Shown here piece by piece: positions 8,857 to 18,055 of a stretch of DNA of 64,000 bases. The notes beneath the pieces are model-generated. The model was not told the origin of the DNA. It ran no database searches and was given only the letters and a program-made list of their open reading frames with translations. Position 1 is the stretch's first letter, and each line of letters begins with the position of its first letter. The position numbers were made by a program, and so were the translations under genes. The stretch spans positions 1,968,501-2,032,500 of the forward strand of contig NZ_CP089928.1 of NCBI RefSeq assembly GCF_021290385.1, in the 5' to 3' direction. Source of the stretch: Microbulbifer sp. YPW16 (GTDB lineage Bacteria > Pseudomonadota > Gammaproteobacteria > Pseudomonadales > Cellvibrionaceae).

Positions 8857-9945
8857 TCAGATAACCGACTTGCCGTTGCGCACAAAGCTGGCCTTGACCA
8901 CTTTCACCGGCACCAGCTTCTTACGGATTTCCACCTGGGCCCGGTCACCGGTACTCGCCGGCACGCGGGCCATGGCGATGGAGTGACCCAGGGTCGGCGA
9001 AAAAGTACCGCTGGTGATGATACCGGCCTCGTCGCTGCCGTCCACTTTTACCACCTGGCCGGCGCGCAGCACGCCGCGCTCTTCCAGCACCAGGCCTACC
9101 AGCTTCTGCTTCCGGCCCGCGGCTTTTTCCGCTTCCAGCGGCTCGCGGCCGATGAACTTGCGCTCTTCCGGCTCCCAGGCAATGGTCCAGCCCATGTTCG
9201 CCGCCAGCGGCGAGGTGTCATCGTCCATCTCGTGGCCGTACAGGTTCATGCCCGCCTCGAGACGCAGGGTATCGCGGGCGCCGAGGCCACAGGGAGCCAC
9301 GCCGGCCTTTTCCAGGGCGCGCCAGAAACCGTCGGCGTCTTCCGCCGGCAGCATGATTTCCAGGCCGTCTTCCCCGGTATAGCCGGTGCGGGCCACGAAC
9401 CACTCACCGCGGGCGACACTCTGGAACGGCTTGAGATCGTCAATGGCCGCGGTCCACTCGATGCCCAGCACCTCCTTGGCCTTGTCCAGGGCCTCGGGGC
9501 CCTGGATCGCCACCATGGCCAGCTCCGGGCGCTCGGTCAGGGTGACATCAAACTGCTGCGCCTGCTCCTGCATCCAGGCCAGGTCTTTCTCGCGGGTGGC
9601 ACAGTTGACCACCACCCGGTAGCCCGGGTCGCGCAGGTACACGATCAGGTCATCGATCACCCCACCGCGCTCATTCAGCATACCGGTGTAGAGGGCTTTG
9701 CCCGGCTTGCCGTCCAGCTTGGCCACGTCGTTGGCCAGCAGGTAGCGCAGGTAATCGCGGGCGCCGTCGCCGTCGATATCCACGACGGTCATGTGGGACA
9801 CATCGAACATGCCCGCCGCGGTGCGCACCTTGTTGTGCTCTTCCAGCTGCGAACCATAGTGCAGCGGCATATCCCAGCCACCGAAGTCGACCATTTTGCC
9901 GCCCATGGCGACATGCGCGTCATACAGAGGCGTTCTGTTTCCCAT
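8857..9945 (-). CDS. gcvT: aminomethyltransferase (glycine cleavage T protein)
   Basis: GcvT moves the methylene group from the lipoyl-bound aminomethyl of GcvH to tetrahydrofolate and releases ammonia. At 362 residues it is full length. It has the N-terminal signature ([21 protein letters not shown]), the catalytic-region Asp in [15 protein letters not shown], and the C-terminal barrel motif [15 protein letters not shown]. The ATG start is convincing although the ribosome-binding site (near GAGAAC) is weak. It is the promoter-proximal gene of a gcvT-gcvH pair. The roughly 270-base upstream region shows no recognisable glycine riboswitch. Confidence 0.96.
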   Translation of the reverse strand: MGNRTPLYDAHVAMGGKMVDFGGWDMPLHYGSQLEEHNKVRTAAGMFDVSHMTVVDIDGDGARDYLRYLLANDVAKLDGKPGKALYTGMLNERGGVIDDLIVYLRDPGYRVVVNCATREKDLAWMQEQAQQFDVTLTERPELAMVAIQGPEALDKAKEVLGIEWTAAIDDLKPFQSVARGEWFVARTGYTGEDGLEIMLPAEDADGFWRALEKAGVAPCGLGARDTLRLEAGMNLYGHEMDDDTSPLAANMGWTIAWEPEERKFIGREPLEAEKAAGRKQKLVGLVLEERGVLRAGQVVKVDGSDEAGIITSGTFSPTLGHSIAMARVPASTGDRAQVEIRKKLVPVKVVKASFVRNGKSVI

Positions 9946-10212
9946 CTTTTGTTCTCGAATCTGTCTGTTAGAAAGCCGCGTATTCTACCGGCCGCGCCGC
10001 CGCCGTTACCAGATGGCGATCTTCTGCAAGCCTAGCAGGCAACGGGACTTAAACCTGTACCACGGCCCGCTCACCGACAAAGATTCCGTGAGGCGGGGCG
10101 CCGCCGGGCGGGGAGCCCGATATGGGGAAGGGAAAGCTTTGCAACCCGGGGGTTTGGGTGTATAAGTCCCTCGCAGCGACACCCGTTCGCCACCAGCCCG
10201 GAGCCTCCCCTA

Positions 10213-10905
10213 TTGAACATTGCCTTGCGCGCCACCGACGACCGCCCCTGCGGCCCCCGGGACGGCGACCCCATTGACCGGATCGCCGCGGCACTGCGCG
10301 CCGACGGCTATGTCGTACTGCCCGCGCCGCTGCCACCCGCCGCGTTGGGGGGCCTGTTGCGCCATTTCCGCTCCATCGACCGCGAGCATTTCCGCCGTGC
10401 CGGTATCGGCCGGGAAGAGGAACACCAGCTGAACCGCTTTGTGCGCAGCGACGAGATTTACTGGCTCGATAACACCAACCCCTCGGTCAACACCTACCTG
10501 TCGTGGATGGAAACCCTGCGCGAGGGACTCAACCGGCGGCTGTTCCTGGGCCTGTTCGATTACGAGTGCCATTACGCCTACTACGACCGCGGCACCTTTT
10601 ACAAAAAACACCTGGACTCCTTCCAGGGCAGCACCAACCGGGTCCTGAGCACCGTGCTCTACCTGACCCCGAACTGGCAGCCCCGCGATGGCGGCGAGCT
10701 GGCGATCTATCCCGCGGGTGAGGAAGGTTCTGCTGCAGACGCGCCACCCCTGCTGAAAGTGGCACCGCGCTTTGGCCAGATGGTGATTTTCCTGAGCGAG
10801 GAATTTCCCCACGAGGTGCTCACCGTTAACCGGCCACGCTATAGCGTCACCGGCTGGTACCGGGTCAATAACAGCCTGGGCGACATCGTCGACCCGGCTT
10901 CCTGA
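10213..10905 (+). CDS. 2OG-Fe(II) dioxygenase, prolyl-hydroxylase (PHD-like) family
   Basis: A 230-residue protein with the double-stranded beta-helix fold of prolyl 4-hydroxylases. Iron ligands are His133 and Asp135 (KKHLDSFQG) and His200 (EEFPHEV); Arg209 (RPRYSVTGWYR) would bind 2-oxoglutarate. The YYDRGTFYKKHLD and WYR segments resemble the Pseudomonas putida enzyme reported to hydroxylate a proline in EF-Tu, so EF-Tu is the best guess for substrate (inference). The start is TTG 10213, since no ATG lies near the expected N-terminus; ribosome-binding support is weak. It is divergent from gcvT, with TGTATAAGT near 10158 as a possible -10 region. Confidence 0.85.
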   Translation: MNIALRATDDRPCGPRDGDPIDRIAAALRADGYVVLPAPLPPAALGGLLRHFRSIDREHFRRAGIGREEEHQLNRFVRSDEIYWLDNTNPSVNTYLSWMETLREGLNRRLFLGLFDYECHYAYYDRGTFYKKHLDSFQGSTNRVLSTVLYLTPNWQPRDGGELAIYPAGEEGSAADAPPLLKVAPRFGQMVIFLSEEFPHEVLTVNRPRYSVTGWYRVNNSLGDIVDPAS

Positions 10906-10946
10906 CAGGGTGCGCGGCCCCCGGCCGCGCACCACTGGCTACAGAC

Positions 10947-11513
10947 TCAGCTGGTGGCCGATACCGAGCGCAGCATGCCCGCCACGGTGGGCTGTGCCTC
11001 GATATGGATATCGGCGTGCAGACGCCGGGCCACATCCATCGCACTGACCAGGCCGCGCACATGGTGCAGGTCGCGGTCCACCACCAGGCAACAGGGCTGC
11101 CCCTCCCGGCGCATGGCCTGGAGGACTTCCCGGATGGTGCAGCTTTCCACCTGTGGGTAACTGAGCAACTGCAGCTCCCGGCGCGGGCGCATCAGGTCGC
11201 CCACCGTCAGCTCCTGGCGCAGCTGCCCCGCAGCCACGCGCTGCATCACCCGCTGGTAGGAAATATCGTCGTCGCTCAACAGGCCGACAAATTCCCCCTG
11301 CCGGTCCAGCACCAGCACGGCCCCCAGGTGACCGGCCCGCATCAGCCGGGATGCTTCCAGGGCCGGCACCGAGGGGGTCAGGATTGCCGGGTGGTGATCC
11401 TTGAAGTCAGTAATGAAGCTCAGGGCCGGGGAGTCCAGGTGCAGTTCACAGAACTCCTCGGGAAAGACGAGTTTGTCCGCCGTTTCGAGCGGAACGAAAT
11501 CCAGGTTTTTCAT
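10947..11513 (-). CDS. CBS-domain pair protein
   Basis: A 188-residue cytoplasmic protein made of two CBS motifs (about residues 42-100 and 108-170), seen in LGAVLVLDRQGEFVGLLSD and CCLVVDRDLHHVRGLVSA. Paired CBS domains bind adenine nucleotides or act as regulatory modules, but no effector domain is attached. The first about 40 residues (FVPLETADKLVFPEEFCE) are not part of a CBS motif. Start ATG 11513 has GAGAG 8-9 bases upstream; the longer frame to 11564 adds no conserved sequence. It lies 100 bases downstream of a small secreted-protein gene. Function is unknown. Confidence 0.75.
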   Translation of the reverse strand: MKNLDFVPLETADKLVFPEEFCELHLDSPALSFITDFKDHHPAILTPSVPALEASRLMRAGHLGAVLVLDRQGEFVGLLSDDDISYQRVMQRVAAGQLRQELTVGDLMRPRRELQLLSYPQVESCTIREVLQAMRREGQPCCLVVDRDLHHVRGLVSAMDVARRLHADIHIEAQPTVAGMLRSVSATS

Positions 11514-11613
11514 GGCATAACTCTCTTGCACGGGCGATCGCCGGGCGGTGGCCCGTGCCTGCAAAATCGGTTGGGCGGCCGCACTGGCGCCCGGTTACTT
11601 GGTGGGAGAGAAG

Positions 11614-11913
11614 TTAAGCCGTGAACGGGGGTGCCCGGATGGCATTGGCGGTTCGCGTCCGGGGCTGTGCCCGGCCGATCTTCCGCGCAGAGGTTACGGC
11701 GCGGGGAAAGGGAGTTGCAGAGAGTGGGCCGCTGCTGCGCGGCGGTAGCGAGTCGGTATCACCGTCGGGAGAGAAAAGCGGGGAATACTGGAGATCACCC
11801 GGGGACTGCCCCGCCAGGTCGATGCGATCAGTTCCCGGCGACACGGGCCCTGCCAGCACCGCCGAACACAGCAGTACCGATTGCAGCAGAATAAACGCCA
11901 GGTTCTTACGCAC
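11614..11913 (-). CDS. small secreted proline/serine-rich hypothetical protein
   Basis: About 99 residues: a good Sec signal peptide (RKNLAFILLQSVLLCSAVLA, cleavage before GPVSPG) and then a short hydrophilic tail rich in Pro, Ser, Arg and Asp without cysteines. GTG 11913 is chosen because AGG lies 9 bases upstream; GTG 11919 is too close to it. I recognise no family. The signal peptide is the main reason to believe it; the tail could also be a fortuitous frame. It starts just after the terminator of the CNNM gene, so it would need its own promoter. Confidence 0.45.
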   Translation of the reverse strand: MRKNLAFILLQSVLLCSAVLAGPVSPGTDRIDLAGQSPGDLQYSPLFSPDGDTDSLPPRSSGPLSATPFPRAVTSARKIGRAQPRTRTANAIRAPPFTA

Positions 11914-11940
11914 GCTCACACACCTGCGGTGCCCTCGGGT

Positions 11941-11980
11941 AAAAATGCCGGCAGTACCGCGAAGCGGTTTACTGCCGACA
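11941..11980 (-). terminator. intrinsic terminator of the CNNM/rhomboid unit
   Basis: On the minus strand GTCGGCAGTA and TACTGCCGGC pair around an inner CCGC/GCGG stem, followed by ATTTTTA. It lies about 50 bases after the CNNM gene stop. Confidence 0.8.
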
Positions 11981-12030
11981 ACAAATTTTGACCGGGATCC
12001 CGGTAACGGGTTCCGCACCGCCGGATCGAC

Positions 12031-13185
12031 TCATCCCCGCGACTGCTGGTCCGGGTCATCGCCCCGCGAGGCTTCCTCGTCATCCGCGGGGCTACCCCCC
12101 TCGGCCTCCGTTTCCCCATCGCGGTCCGCCTCCTCATCCACCTTGAGCCCGTATCGCTTGGAGCGCCAGCGCCACAGTCGCTTGGCCACTTCCTGGCGGT
12201 CGGCGGTCTTGTCTGCCTCGTCGACGATTTCCTCGCCCAGCAGGGTCTCGAGAATGTCTTCCAGCGTCACCAGCCCTTCCAGGCTGCCGTACTCATCCAC
12301 CACCGCGCTGATCTGTACGCGCCGGCGCATCATCTTCTGGAATACCTGGTAGATGGTGGCGGTCTCCGGCAACATCAACATGTCGCGGCGAAAAGTCGAC
12401 AGTTTTTCCTTCTCCCCACCGCGGGCGTAGGCCAGCAGCAGGTCCTGCTTGAGGACGAAGCCCACTACGCAATCCGGGTCCTGCTGCTCGTAAATGGGAA
12501 GCCGGGAGAAGCGGCTCTTTTCCACCTCGTCATAGGATTCCCCCACGGTGGCATCCTGGGACAGGGAGAACACCACCGTACGGGGTGTCATCACTTCCCG
12601 CACCGAGTGGTCGCGCAGGGTGAAAAACAGGTTGCGCAGGATGCTGGACTCCTGGGCCTCGAGCTGTCCCTCTTCCTCTCCCAGCTGCGCCATCACCGCA
12701 AATTCCTCGCGGCTGAAACCGGTCAGGGTGGGGCCGTGGGAGAGACCACGGGTCAGCCACTCGGACATCTTCACAAACGGGTACAGCAGCCACACCAGGC
12801 CGCGCAGGGCATAGGCCGTAGCCGGCGCCAGCTGGCGCCAGTAAAAGGCCCCCAGGGTCTTGGGGATGATCTCGGAAAAAACCAGGATAAGCAGCGTGAG
12901 GATGGCCGAGGCAATCCCCAGGTACTGGCTGCCGAATACCGCTGCCGCCTGGGCACCGGCACCGGCGGCGCCGGCGGTGTGGGCAACGGTGTTCAGGGTG
13001 AGGATAGCGGCGAGCGGCGCGTTGATATCCTGCTTCAGCTCCCGCAGCACTCGCCCCGAGCGGTGCCCCTCACGCTCGAGCAGGCTCACATAGGGCGTAC
13101 TGACACTGAGAATCACGGACTCCGCGATCGAGCACAGGAAGGAAAAACCCAGCGCGATCAGCACATAGACGATCAACAGAATCAT
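12031..13185 (-). CDS. CNNM-domain (DUF21) membrane protein with CBS pair
   Basis: 384 residues. The N-terminal CNNM/DUF21 domain has about four hydrophobic segments (1-25, 58-85, 88-112, 120-142) and SEIIPKTLG. It is followed by a CBS pair (MTPRTVVFSL..., ...VVDEYGSLEGLVTLEDILE) and an acidic tail. This is the HlyC/CorC/CNNM family, linked to Mg2+/Co2+ efflux or homeostasis. The C-terminal CorC_HlyC domain common in this family is missing; the protein ends shortly after the second CBS motif. It starts 6 bases after the rhomboid gene stop, so the two are co-transcribed. Confidence 0.88.
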   Translation of the reverse strand: MILLIVYVLIALGFSFLCSIAESVILSVSTPYVSLLEREGHRSGRVLRELKQDINAPLAAILTLNTVAHTAGAAGAGAQAAAVFGSQYLGIASAILTLLILVFSEIIPKTLGAFYWRQLAPATAYALRGLVWLLYPFVKMSEWLTRGLSHGPTLTGFSREEFAVMAQLGEEEGQLEAQESSILRNLFFTLRDHSVREVMTPRTVVFSLSQDATVGESYDEVEKSRFSRLPIYEQQDPDCVVGFVLKQDLLLAYARGGEKEKLSTFRRDMLMLPETATIYQVFQKMMRRRVQISAVVDEYGSLEGLVTLEDILETLLGEEIVDEADKTADRQEVAKRLWRWRSKRYGLKVDEEADRDGETEAEGGSPADDEEASRGDDPDQQSRG

Positions 13186-13191
13186 TTTGGA

Positions 13192-14139
13192 TCAGGCAGC
13201 CCCGTCGTCATTGGTGAAATGGCGGTCCCCGCCGGCGAGGCAATAGACTGCCGCGAGCGCAACGCCGCAGGCAAACCCGCCCATGTGCGCCGCATTGGCC
13301 ACACCGACACCGACCAGCAGTGTGACCAGGCCGGTGGCGCAAACTAACAGCCAGCCCACTGCCACCGCAACGATACCACGCGGGACTTCCAGCCACTCCG
13401 GGTGCCGCCGTTGCAGGACAAACACGCAGCCTACCAGTGCATACACCACGCCCGACATGCCGCCGAAAATCGTTCCCGGCGACCACCAGTACTGTGCCAG
13501 GTTGGCCACCGCAGCACTCACCAGCACCGCAACAATGAATACCCCGCTGCCGGCACGCACTTCCAGCGGCCGGCCGACGATCCATATGCCCAACGCATTG
13601 AACAGCGCGTGGGGCAGGGAGAAATGCAGGATAGCCGGCGTCCACAGTCGCCAGTATTCACCATTGGCGAAGTGCCAGGCGAGAGAGGACGTGGCGAGGG
13701 AAAAGTCCGCGCCGCGATCGGGCAGGATGATCAGCTGCCGCGCAAAACTGTCACTGGCCAGGAACCAGCCGACGAAACACAGCAGAATCAGTATCAGGCT
13801 TACCGGTGTGCGATCCAGCGGCCAGCTGGGCAATGCCGCAACGGTTGCCTGGTAGTCGCCCCCGGTTTCCCCCGGTGCCCCCGGTGCCTGCCCGGTGTCA
13901 CTGCCGGTCTCACTGTGCTGAGCGGTAACCTGGATCTGTGACAGATCGATTTCACCGGCGCTCCAGCGGTCCAGCAACGGCTGCAACAGCTCATTCAGGC
14001 GGGGATCGGGCGTGGCCAGGCGCTGGCAGTTGCGCTCTTCGGTAATGCGCAAGGGCAAGCCGCTGCGCCGTATAAACTGCGCCAGTTCGGAGAGATCCTG
14101 CTGCGGGGGAAATTCCCGGACGGTAATCCAGTCGCTCAA
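13192..14139 (-). CDS. GlpG-type rhomboid intramembrane serine protease
   Basis: 315 residues. The cytoplasmic N-terminal domain (1-105) ends in a Ser/Thr/Gly/Pro-rich linker, and about six membrane helices follow. The catalytic dyad is Ser229 in FGGMSGVVYAL and His285 in ANAAHMGGFACG; the L1-loop motif WRLWTPAILHFSLPHALFN is present. Rhomboids cut transmembrane substrates within the inner membrane; in bacteria GlpG is linked to membrane-protein quality control. It is not in a glp operon here but sits directly upstream of a CNNM protein (6 bases) and 56 bases downstream of ubiI on the same strand. Active-site residues are intact. Confidence 0.92.
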   Translation of the reverse strand: MSDWITVREFPPQQDLSELAQFIRRSGLPLRITEERNCQRLATPDPRLNELLQPLLDRWSAGEIDLSQIQVTAQHSETGSDTGQAPGAPGETGGDYQATVAALPSWPLDRTPVSLILILLCFVGWFLASDSFARQLIILPDRGADFSLATSSLAWHFANGEYWRLWTPAILHFSLPHALFNALGIWIVGRPLEVRAGSGVFIVAVLVSAAVANLAQYWWSPGTIFGGMSGVVYALVGCVFVLQRRHPEWLEVPRGIVAVAVGWLLVCATGLVTLLVGVGVANAAHMGGFACGVALAAVYCLAGGDRHFTNDDGAA

Positions 14140-14195
14140 GGTGTGCCTGTGTCTTCCCTATAGGCCTGTGCGCGGGTCACCGGACAGGAACCCGG

Positions 14196-15431
14196 TCAAA
14201 CCGCCATCGCGCGCAGGATAATTCGTTTTTTCAGTAGCGGGCTGGCGTCCACCATACTCAATCCGGTGTTGCGCAGCCAGCGCCAGTGCAGGTCGCCGGC
14301 CCCGAACAGGGACTTGAAGGCACTCATCGCCTTGAGTGTGGCCGCGTTGTCGCCGCGGCGGCGGCGCTGGTAGCGCGCCAGTACCGAGTTATCTGATGGG
14401 TCCAGGTCGCGTTTCAGTGCGCGCCCGATTTCCTCGCTCAGCACGCGCACGTCCTGCAATCCCAGGTTGGCGCCCTGCCCGGCCAGCGGGTGGATACTGT
14501 GTGCGGCATCACCGACCAGTACGGCGCCCGGGCCGAAATAGGATTCCGCATGGCGCGCGCGCAGCGGGAAGGCGTAACGCTCACCCACCGCCTCCACCTC
14601 GCCCAGGCGACTCTCGAAGGCCTTCTCCATATTCAGGGCAAAGGCGGCATCGTCCAGCTCGAGCAGCTCGCGCGCCAGGGCATCGTCCGCGGACCACACC
14701 ACCGCGCAGTGATTCTCGTCACCGAGCCCGCTGAGCGGCAGGAAGGCCAGCGGCCCCTCCTTGAGGAAGCGCTGCCATGCAGTGTGGCGATGGGGCTCAC
14801 TGCAGCGGGCCACGCACACCATCGCAGTCTGGTGGTAATTGGTCTCGTGACAGCGGATATGCAGCAGGTCGCGCACCCGCGAACGCACACCGTCGGCACC
14901 GATCAGCAACCGTGCGCGCAGGGTCTCGGGATTGCGCTCACCGCCCTCCACATCTGCCAGCCGGTCGGAACGCGGCTGCAGGTGCCACAGGCCGCAATCC
15001 CGCCACCAGCTCTCGAGGCGGAAACCGCTGATCAACTCCGCATTGGGCAGCTCATCGATACGCCGGCGCAGTGCATCCACCACCACATTGTTCTCGACAA
15101 TATGGCCGAGGTTCGGCAACTGCACATCGCGGCTGTTGAAGCAGACCGAGCCGGTACCCTCGGCATCCCATACCCGCATCTCGGTGTAGGGGCAGGCGCG
15201 ATTGTTCTCAATCAGCGCCCAGGCGCCCACCTCCTCCAGCAACTCGCGGGAGGCCTGGGTCAGTGCGACCACCCGCGGATCGTAGGTGTCCGGTGACACC
15301 TCCGGCAGCTCCGTGGAGGCTTCCAGCACCGCCACCTGCAACTGCGGATGGCGCACGGCCAGCAGCGCTGCCTGGGCGAGCCCCACCATACCGGCGCCAA
15401 CCACCGCAATATCGAGACGTTGTCTGTTCAT
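14196..15431 (-). CDS. ubiI: UbiI/VisC-type FAD monooxygenase of ubiquinone synthesis
   Basis: A class A flavin hydroxylase of the UbiH/F/I/COQ6 group. It has the N-terminal FAD fold GAGMVGLAQAALLA, the DG motif (IGADGVRSRVR) and GDAAHSIHPLAGQGANLGLQD. In E. coli the gene following ubiH is ubiI, which hydroxylates C5 of the ubiquinone ring, and the order ygfB-pepP-ubiH-ubiI is kept here, so UbiI is preferred over UbiF. Met at 15431 matches the E. coli N-terminus; 15440 is an alternative. The longer frame to 15485 would touch the ubiH stop at 15486. Confidence 0.87.
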   Translation of the reverse strand: MNRQRLDIAVVGAGMVGLAQAALLAVRHPQLQVAVLEASTELPEVSPDTYDPRVVALTQASRELLEEVGAWALIENNRACPYTEMRVWDAEGTGSVCFNSRDVQLPNLGHIVENNVVVDALRRRIDELPNAELISGFRLESWWRDCGLWHLQPRSDRLADVEGGERNPETLRARLLIGADGVRSRVRDLLHIRCHETNYHQTAMVCVARCSEPHRHTAWQRFLKEGPLAFLPLSGLGDENHCAVVWSADDALARELLELDDAAFALNMEKAFESRLGEVEAVGERYAFPLRARHAESYFGPGAVLVGDAAHSIHPLAGQGANLGLQDVRVLSEEIGRALKRDLDPSDNSVLARYQRRRRGDNAATLKAMSAFKSLFGAGDLHWRWLRNTGLSMVDASPLLKKRIILRAMAV

Positions 15432-15485
15432 AGGTGCCATTCCAGCTAATTCCGCGCCGGCGCCATACCGGTCGGGTGCGCTCAA

Positions 15486-16727
15486 TTAAAGCCCAAATCC
15501 AGCCGCCTGGCCGGCAAACTCTGCCCGCAGGGGCGGCGCCAGCGCCAGGCCCAGCAGGCCGAACTGGCGCAGGCCCCGGGCCAGCGGGCCGGGGGCGGCA
15601 AACAGGGCCGGTACGCGATCACTGAAACCGATGGTCAGCTGTTGGTCCAGCTGCCGCGACCGCGCATATTCCTGTAACAAGTCTAGCCGCTCAGATGAAT
15701 TTTGCGCCAAACCGCCCCGGGCGAGGCTCTGCGCCAGGCCATGGCAGTCGCGCAGGGTCAGGTTGAAGCCCTGGCCGGCCACCGGGTGCAGGAAATGCGC
15801 GCAGTTACCCACCAGAACCAGGTCGCGGCGCCACTGCTCCCGCGCCAGAGACAGACTCAGTGGGTAACTGCTCACTTCGCCCGCGCACTCGATCCGCCCG
15901 GCCCGCCAGCCGAAGGTTCGCTGCAGGCGCCGGACGAATGAATCGGCCGACAGTGATTCTATTTCTGCCGCGTCCTCTTCGGGACTGGTCCACACCAGTG
16001 CCATGCGGTGCTGGCCGTGGCGGCGTGGCAGCGGCAACAGCGCCATGGGGCCATCCGGGGTAAATCGCTCGTAGGCCACCCCCCCGTGGTCGCGCTGCAA
16101 CCCTACCGTTGTCACCAGTGCGCGCTGGCTGTAAGAGACCTGCTCGGTCTCGATCCCGAGCCGGCGACAGAGCGGTGAGTTCACGCCATCCGCCACCACC
16201 AGCAGGCCAGCACGCAGCAACTGCATCGGGCTGTCCTCGCCGGCACTCCACTGCAGTTGCGCACCGGCTTCCTCCATCTGCACGTCCAGGACCCGCGCCG
16301 GCGCCAGCAGGCGCACATCGGTCCCGCTGAGCGCGCCGTGCAGGACCGGGCCCAGCGCGGCATTTTCAATCACTGCACCCAGCATACCGTCATAGCTGGC
16401 ACGCGCCTCGGTCTGCGCGCGCAGGGAAACCCCCAGCGGGCGCCCCCGGTCGCTGACCTGCACCCGCCGGATTGGCGCTGCGTACTCACGCAATTGCGAC
16501 CACACACCCAGGCGGTCGAACAACTGCAGGCTGCCCGATGCCAGCGCGGTGGCGCGGGCATCGAAACTGGGCAATTCGACACTGGCCGCAGCTTCCGGCA
16601 ACGGGTGCTGCTCCAGCAGTGCCACCGACAGGTGCGGGCAGGACTGCTGTAACATCAGCGCCAGGCTCACCCCGGCCATGCCGCCACCAACAATAGCAAC
16701 ATCCACGAAATCTTGCGGCTGGCTCAC
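15486..16727 (-). CDS. ubiH: 2-octaprenyl-6-methoxyphenol hydroxylase
   Basis: FAD monooxygenase for C1 hydroxylation in ubiquinone synthesis, a peripheral protein of the Ubi complex. 413 residues. FAD motif GGGMAGVSLALML, DG motif VVADGVNSPLCRRLG, and the C-terminal FAD/ribityl motif GNCAHFLHPVAGQGFNL; Asn in place of the usual GD Asp is common in UbiH. The start is GTG 16727, with AGGAGG 7 bases upstream; its GTGA overlaps the pepP stop by 4 bases, showing translational coupling. Located between pepP and ubiI as in E. coli. Confidence 0.93.
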   Translation of the reverse strand: MSQPQDFVDVAIVGGGMAGVSLALMLQQSCPHLSVALLEQHPLPEAAASVELPSFDARATALASGSLQLFDRLGVWSQLREYAAPIRRVQVSDRGRPLGVSLRAQTEARASYDGMLGAVIENAALGPVLHGALSGTDVRLLAPARVLDVQMEEAGAQLQWSAGEDSPMQLLRAGLLVVADGVNSPLCRRLGIETEQVSYSQRALVTTVGLQRDHGGVAYERFTPDGPMALLPLPRRHGQHRMALVWTSPEEDAAEIESLSADSFVRRLQRTFGWRAGRIECAGEVSSYPLSLSLAREQWRRDLVLVGNCAHFLHPVAGQGFNLTLRDCHGLAQSLARGGLAQNSSERLDLLQEYARSRQLDQQLTIGFSDRVPALFAAPGPLARGLRQFGLLGLALAPPLRAEFAGQAAGFGL

Positions 16728-18055
16728 AGCAACGCCTCCTGTACATCCCCACAACGGATCAGGTATTCGATATCGGCCACCCCCTTGGGCGCATCCGCCG
16801 ACAACACTTCGGGCCCATTCTTCAGCAGTGCGACATCGTCTTCGATACGGATACCGATACCGCGGAATTTTTCCGGCACCTGCTCATCTTCGGCAGCGAT
16901 ATAAATACCGGGCTCCACTGTCATCGCCATTCCCGCCTCCAACAGGCGCCACTGGCCGTGCACGCGATAGTCGCCCACATCATGCACATCCATTCCCAGC
17001 CAGTGCCCGGCCCGATGCATGTAAAACCGGCGATAGGCACCGGACTCGATAATGCCACTGAGATCGCCCTGCAACAGCCCCAGGTCAAGCAAGCCCTGTG
17101 CGATCACTTCCACGCTGGCCATATGCGGCACATTCCAGTCATTGCCTACCTGCAGCTGTGCGATCGCCGCTTCCTGCGCTTCAAGCACGATTTCGTAAAT
17201 TGCTTTCTGCGCACCACTGAAACGCCCATTGACCGGATAGGTGCGGGTCACATCGGCCGCGTACCCGCGGTATTCACAACCGGCATCCACCAGCACCAGG
17301 TCACCGCTTTTCAGGGGCGCATTGTTTTCGCAATAGTGCATCACCAGCGCATTGTGACCCGCGGCAACAATACTGGGATAGGCCGGCTCCCGCGCACCCG
17401 CGGCAACAAAACCGTGCAGCAATTCTGCCTCCAGGTGGTGCTCATACAGCCCCGGCCGGCAAGCCGCCATGGCCCGTTTGTGTGCCGCTGCGGTGATTTC
17501 TGCCGCGCGGCGCATCAGGCGTATTTCCTGCGCGCTCTTGTACAGGCGCAGGTCGTGCAGGTGCCGGTCCAGGTCCACCAGCTCCGGCGCACCGTCACTG
17601 CCGGGCGCACCGTCGAGCACGCGCAGGTATCCCTGCAGGCGCCGGTCCAGCTGCGGGAAGCGGCCCAGGGTGTAATAAATACGGCTGCGCCCCTCGAGCA
17701 GGCCCGGCAGGATGTCGTCCAGGTCGCCGATCGGGAAGGCATCACAGAGGCCGCACTCGCCGGCGGCGCGCTCCGGGCCCAGCCTGGGCCCATCCCACAT
17801 TTCCTTTTCCGCGTCGCGCTCACGGCAGAACAGGATCGATTCCCCCTGCGCCCTGCCGGGGACCAGCACCAGCAGTGCCTCCGGCTCGCGGAACCCCGTC
17901 AGGTATAGAAAATCACTGTCCTGCCGGAACGGGAAATAGGTATCCCGTGAACGCAACTGCTCCCTTGCCGCCGGCACAATTGCCAGGCCATCCGAATCCA
18001 GTGCCGCCACCAGGCGCGCGCGGCGCCGGGCATATTCCGCCTTGCCAATTGCCAT
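16724..18055 (-). CDS. pepP: Xaa-Pro aminopeptidase P
   Basis: PepP removes N-terminal residues preceding proline. 443 residues, near the E. coli size (441). N-terminal domain with YFPFRQDSDFLYLTGF; C-terminal pita-bread metallopeptidase with dimanganese ligands in VLVDAGCEYRGYAADVTRT, HWLGMDVHD, TVEPGIY and GIRIEDDV. The ATG overlaps the ygfB stop (TGATG) and its own TGA overlaps the ubiH GTG, so the operon is tightly coupled. Confidence 0.95.
   Translation of the reverse strand: MAIGKAEYARRRARLVAALDSDGLAIVPAAREQLRSRDTYFPFRQDSDFLYLTGFREPEALLVLVPGRAQGESILFCRERDAEKEMWDGPRLGPERAAGECGLCDAFPIGDLDDILPGLLEGRSRIYYTLGRFPQLDRRLQGYLRVLDGAPGSDGAPELVDLDRHLHDLRLYKSAQEIRLMRRAAEITAAAHKRAMAACRPGLYEHHLEAELLHGFVAAGAREPAYPSIVAAGHNALVMHYCENNAPLKSGDLVLVDAGCEYRGYAADVTRTYPVNGRFSGAQKAIYEIVLEAQEAAIAQLQVGNDWNVPHMASVEVIAQGLLDLGLLQGDLSGIIESGAYRRFYMHRAGHWLGMDVHDVGDYRVHGQWRLLEAGMAMTVEPGIYIAAEDEQVPEKFRGIGIRIEDDVALLKNGPEVLSADAPKGVADIEYLIRCGDVQEALL

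Noticed and set aside
9946-10212. Glycine riboswitch upstream of gcvT
   Set aside because: The minus-strand leader was read for the GGAGAG, ACCGAAG and CUCAGG-type conserved segments of the glycine aptamer; none is present. A GGTTTAAGTCCC stretch looks faintly like a tRNA T-arm, but no cloverleaf fits.
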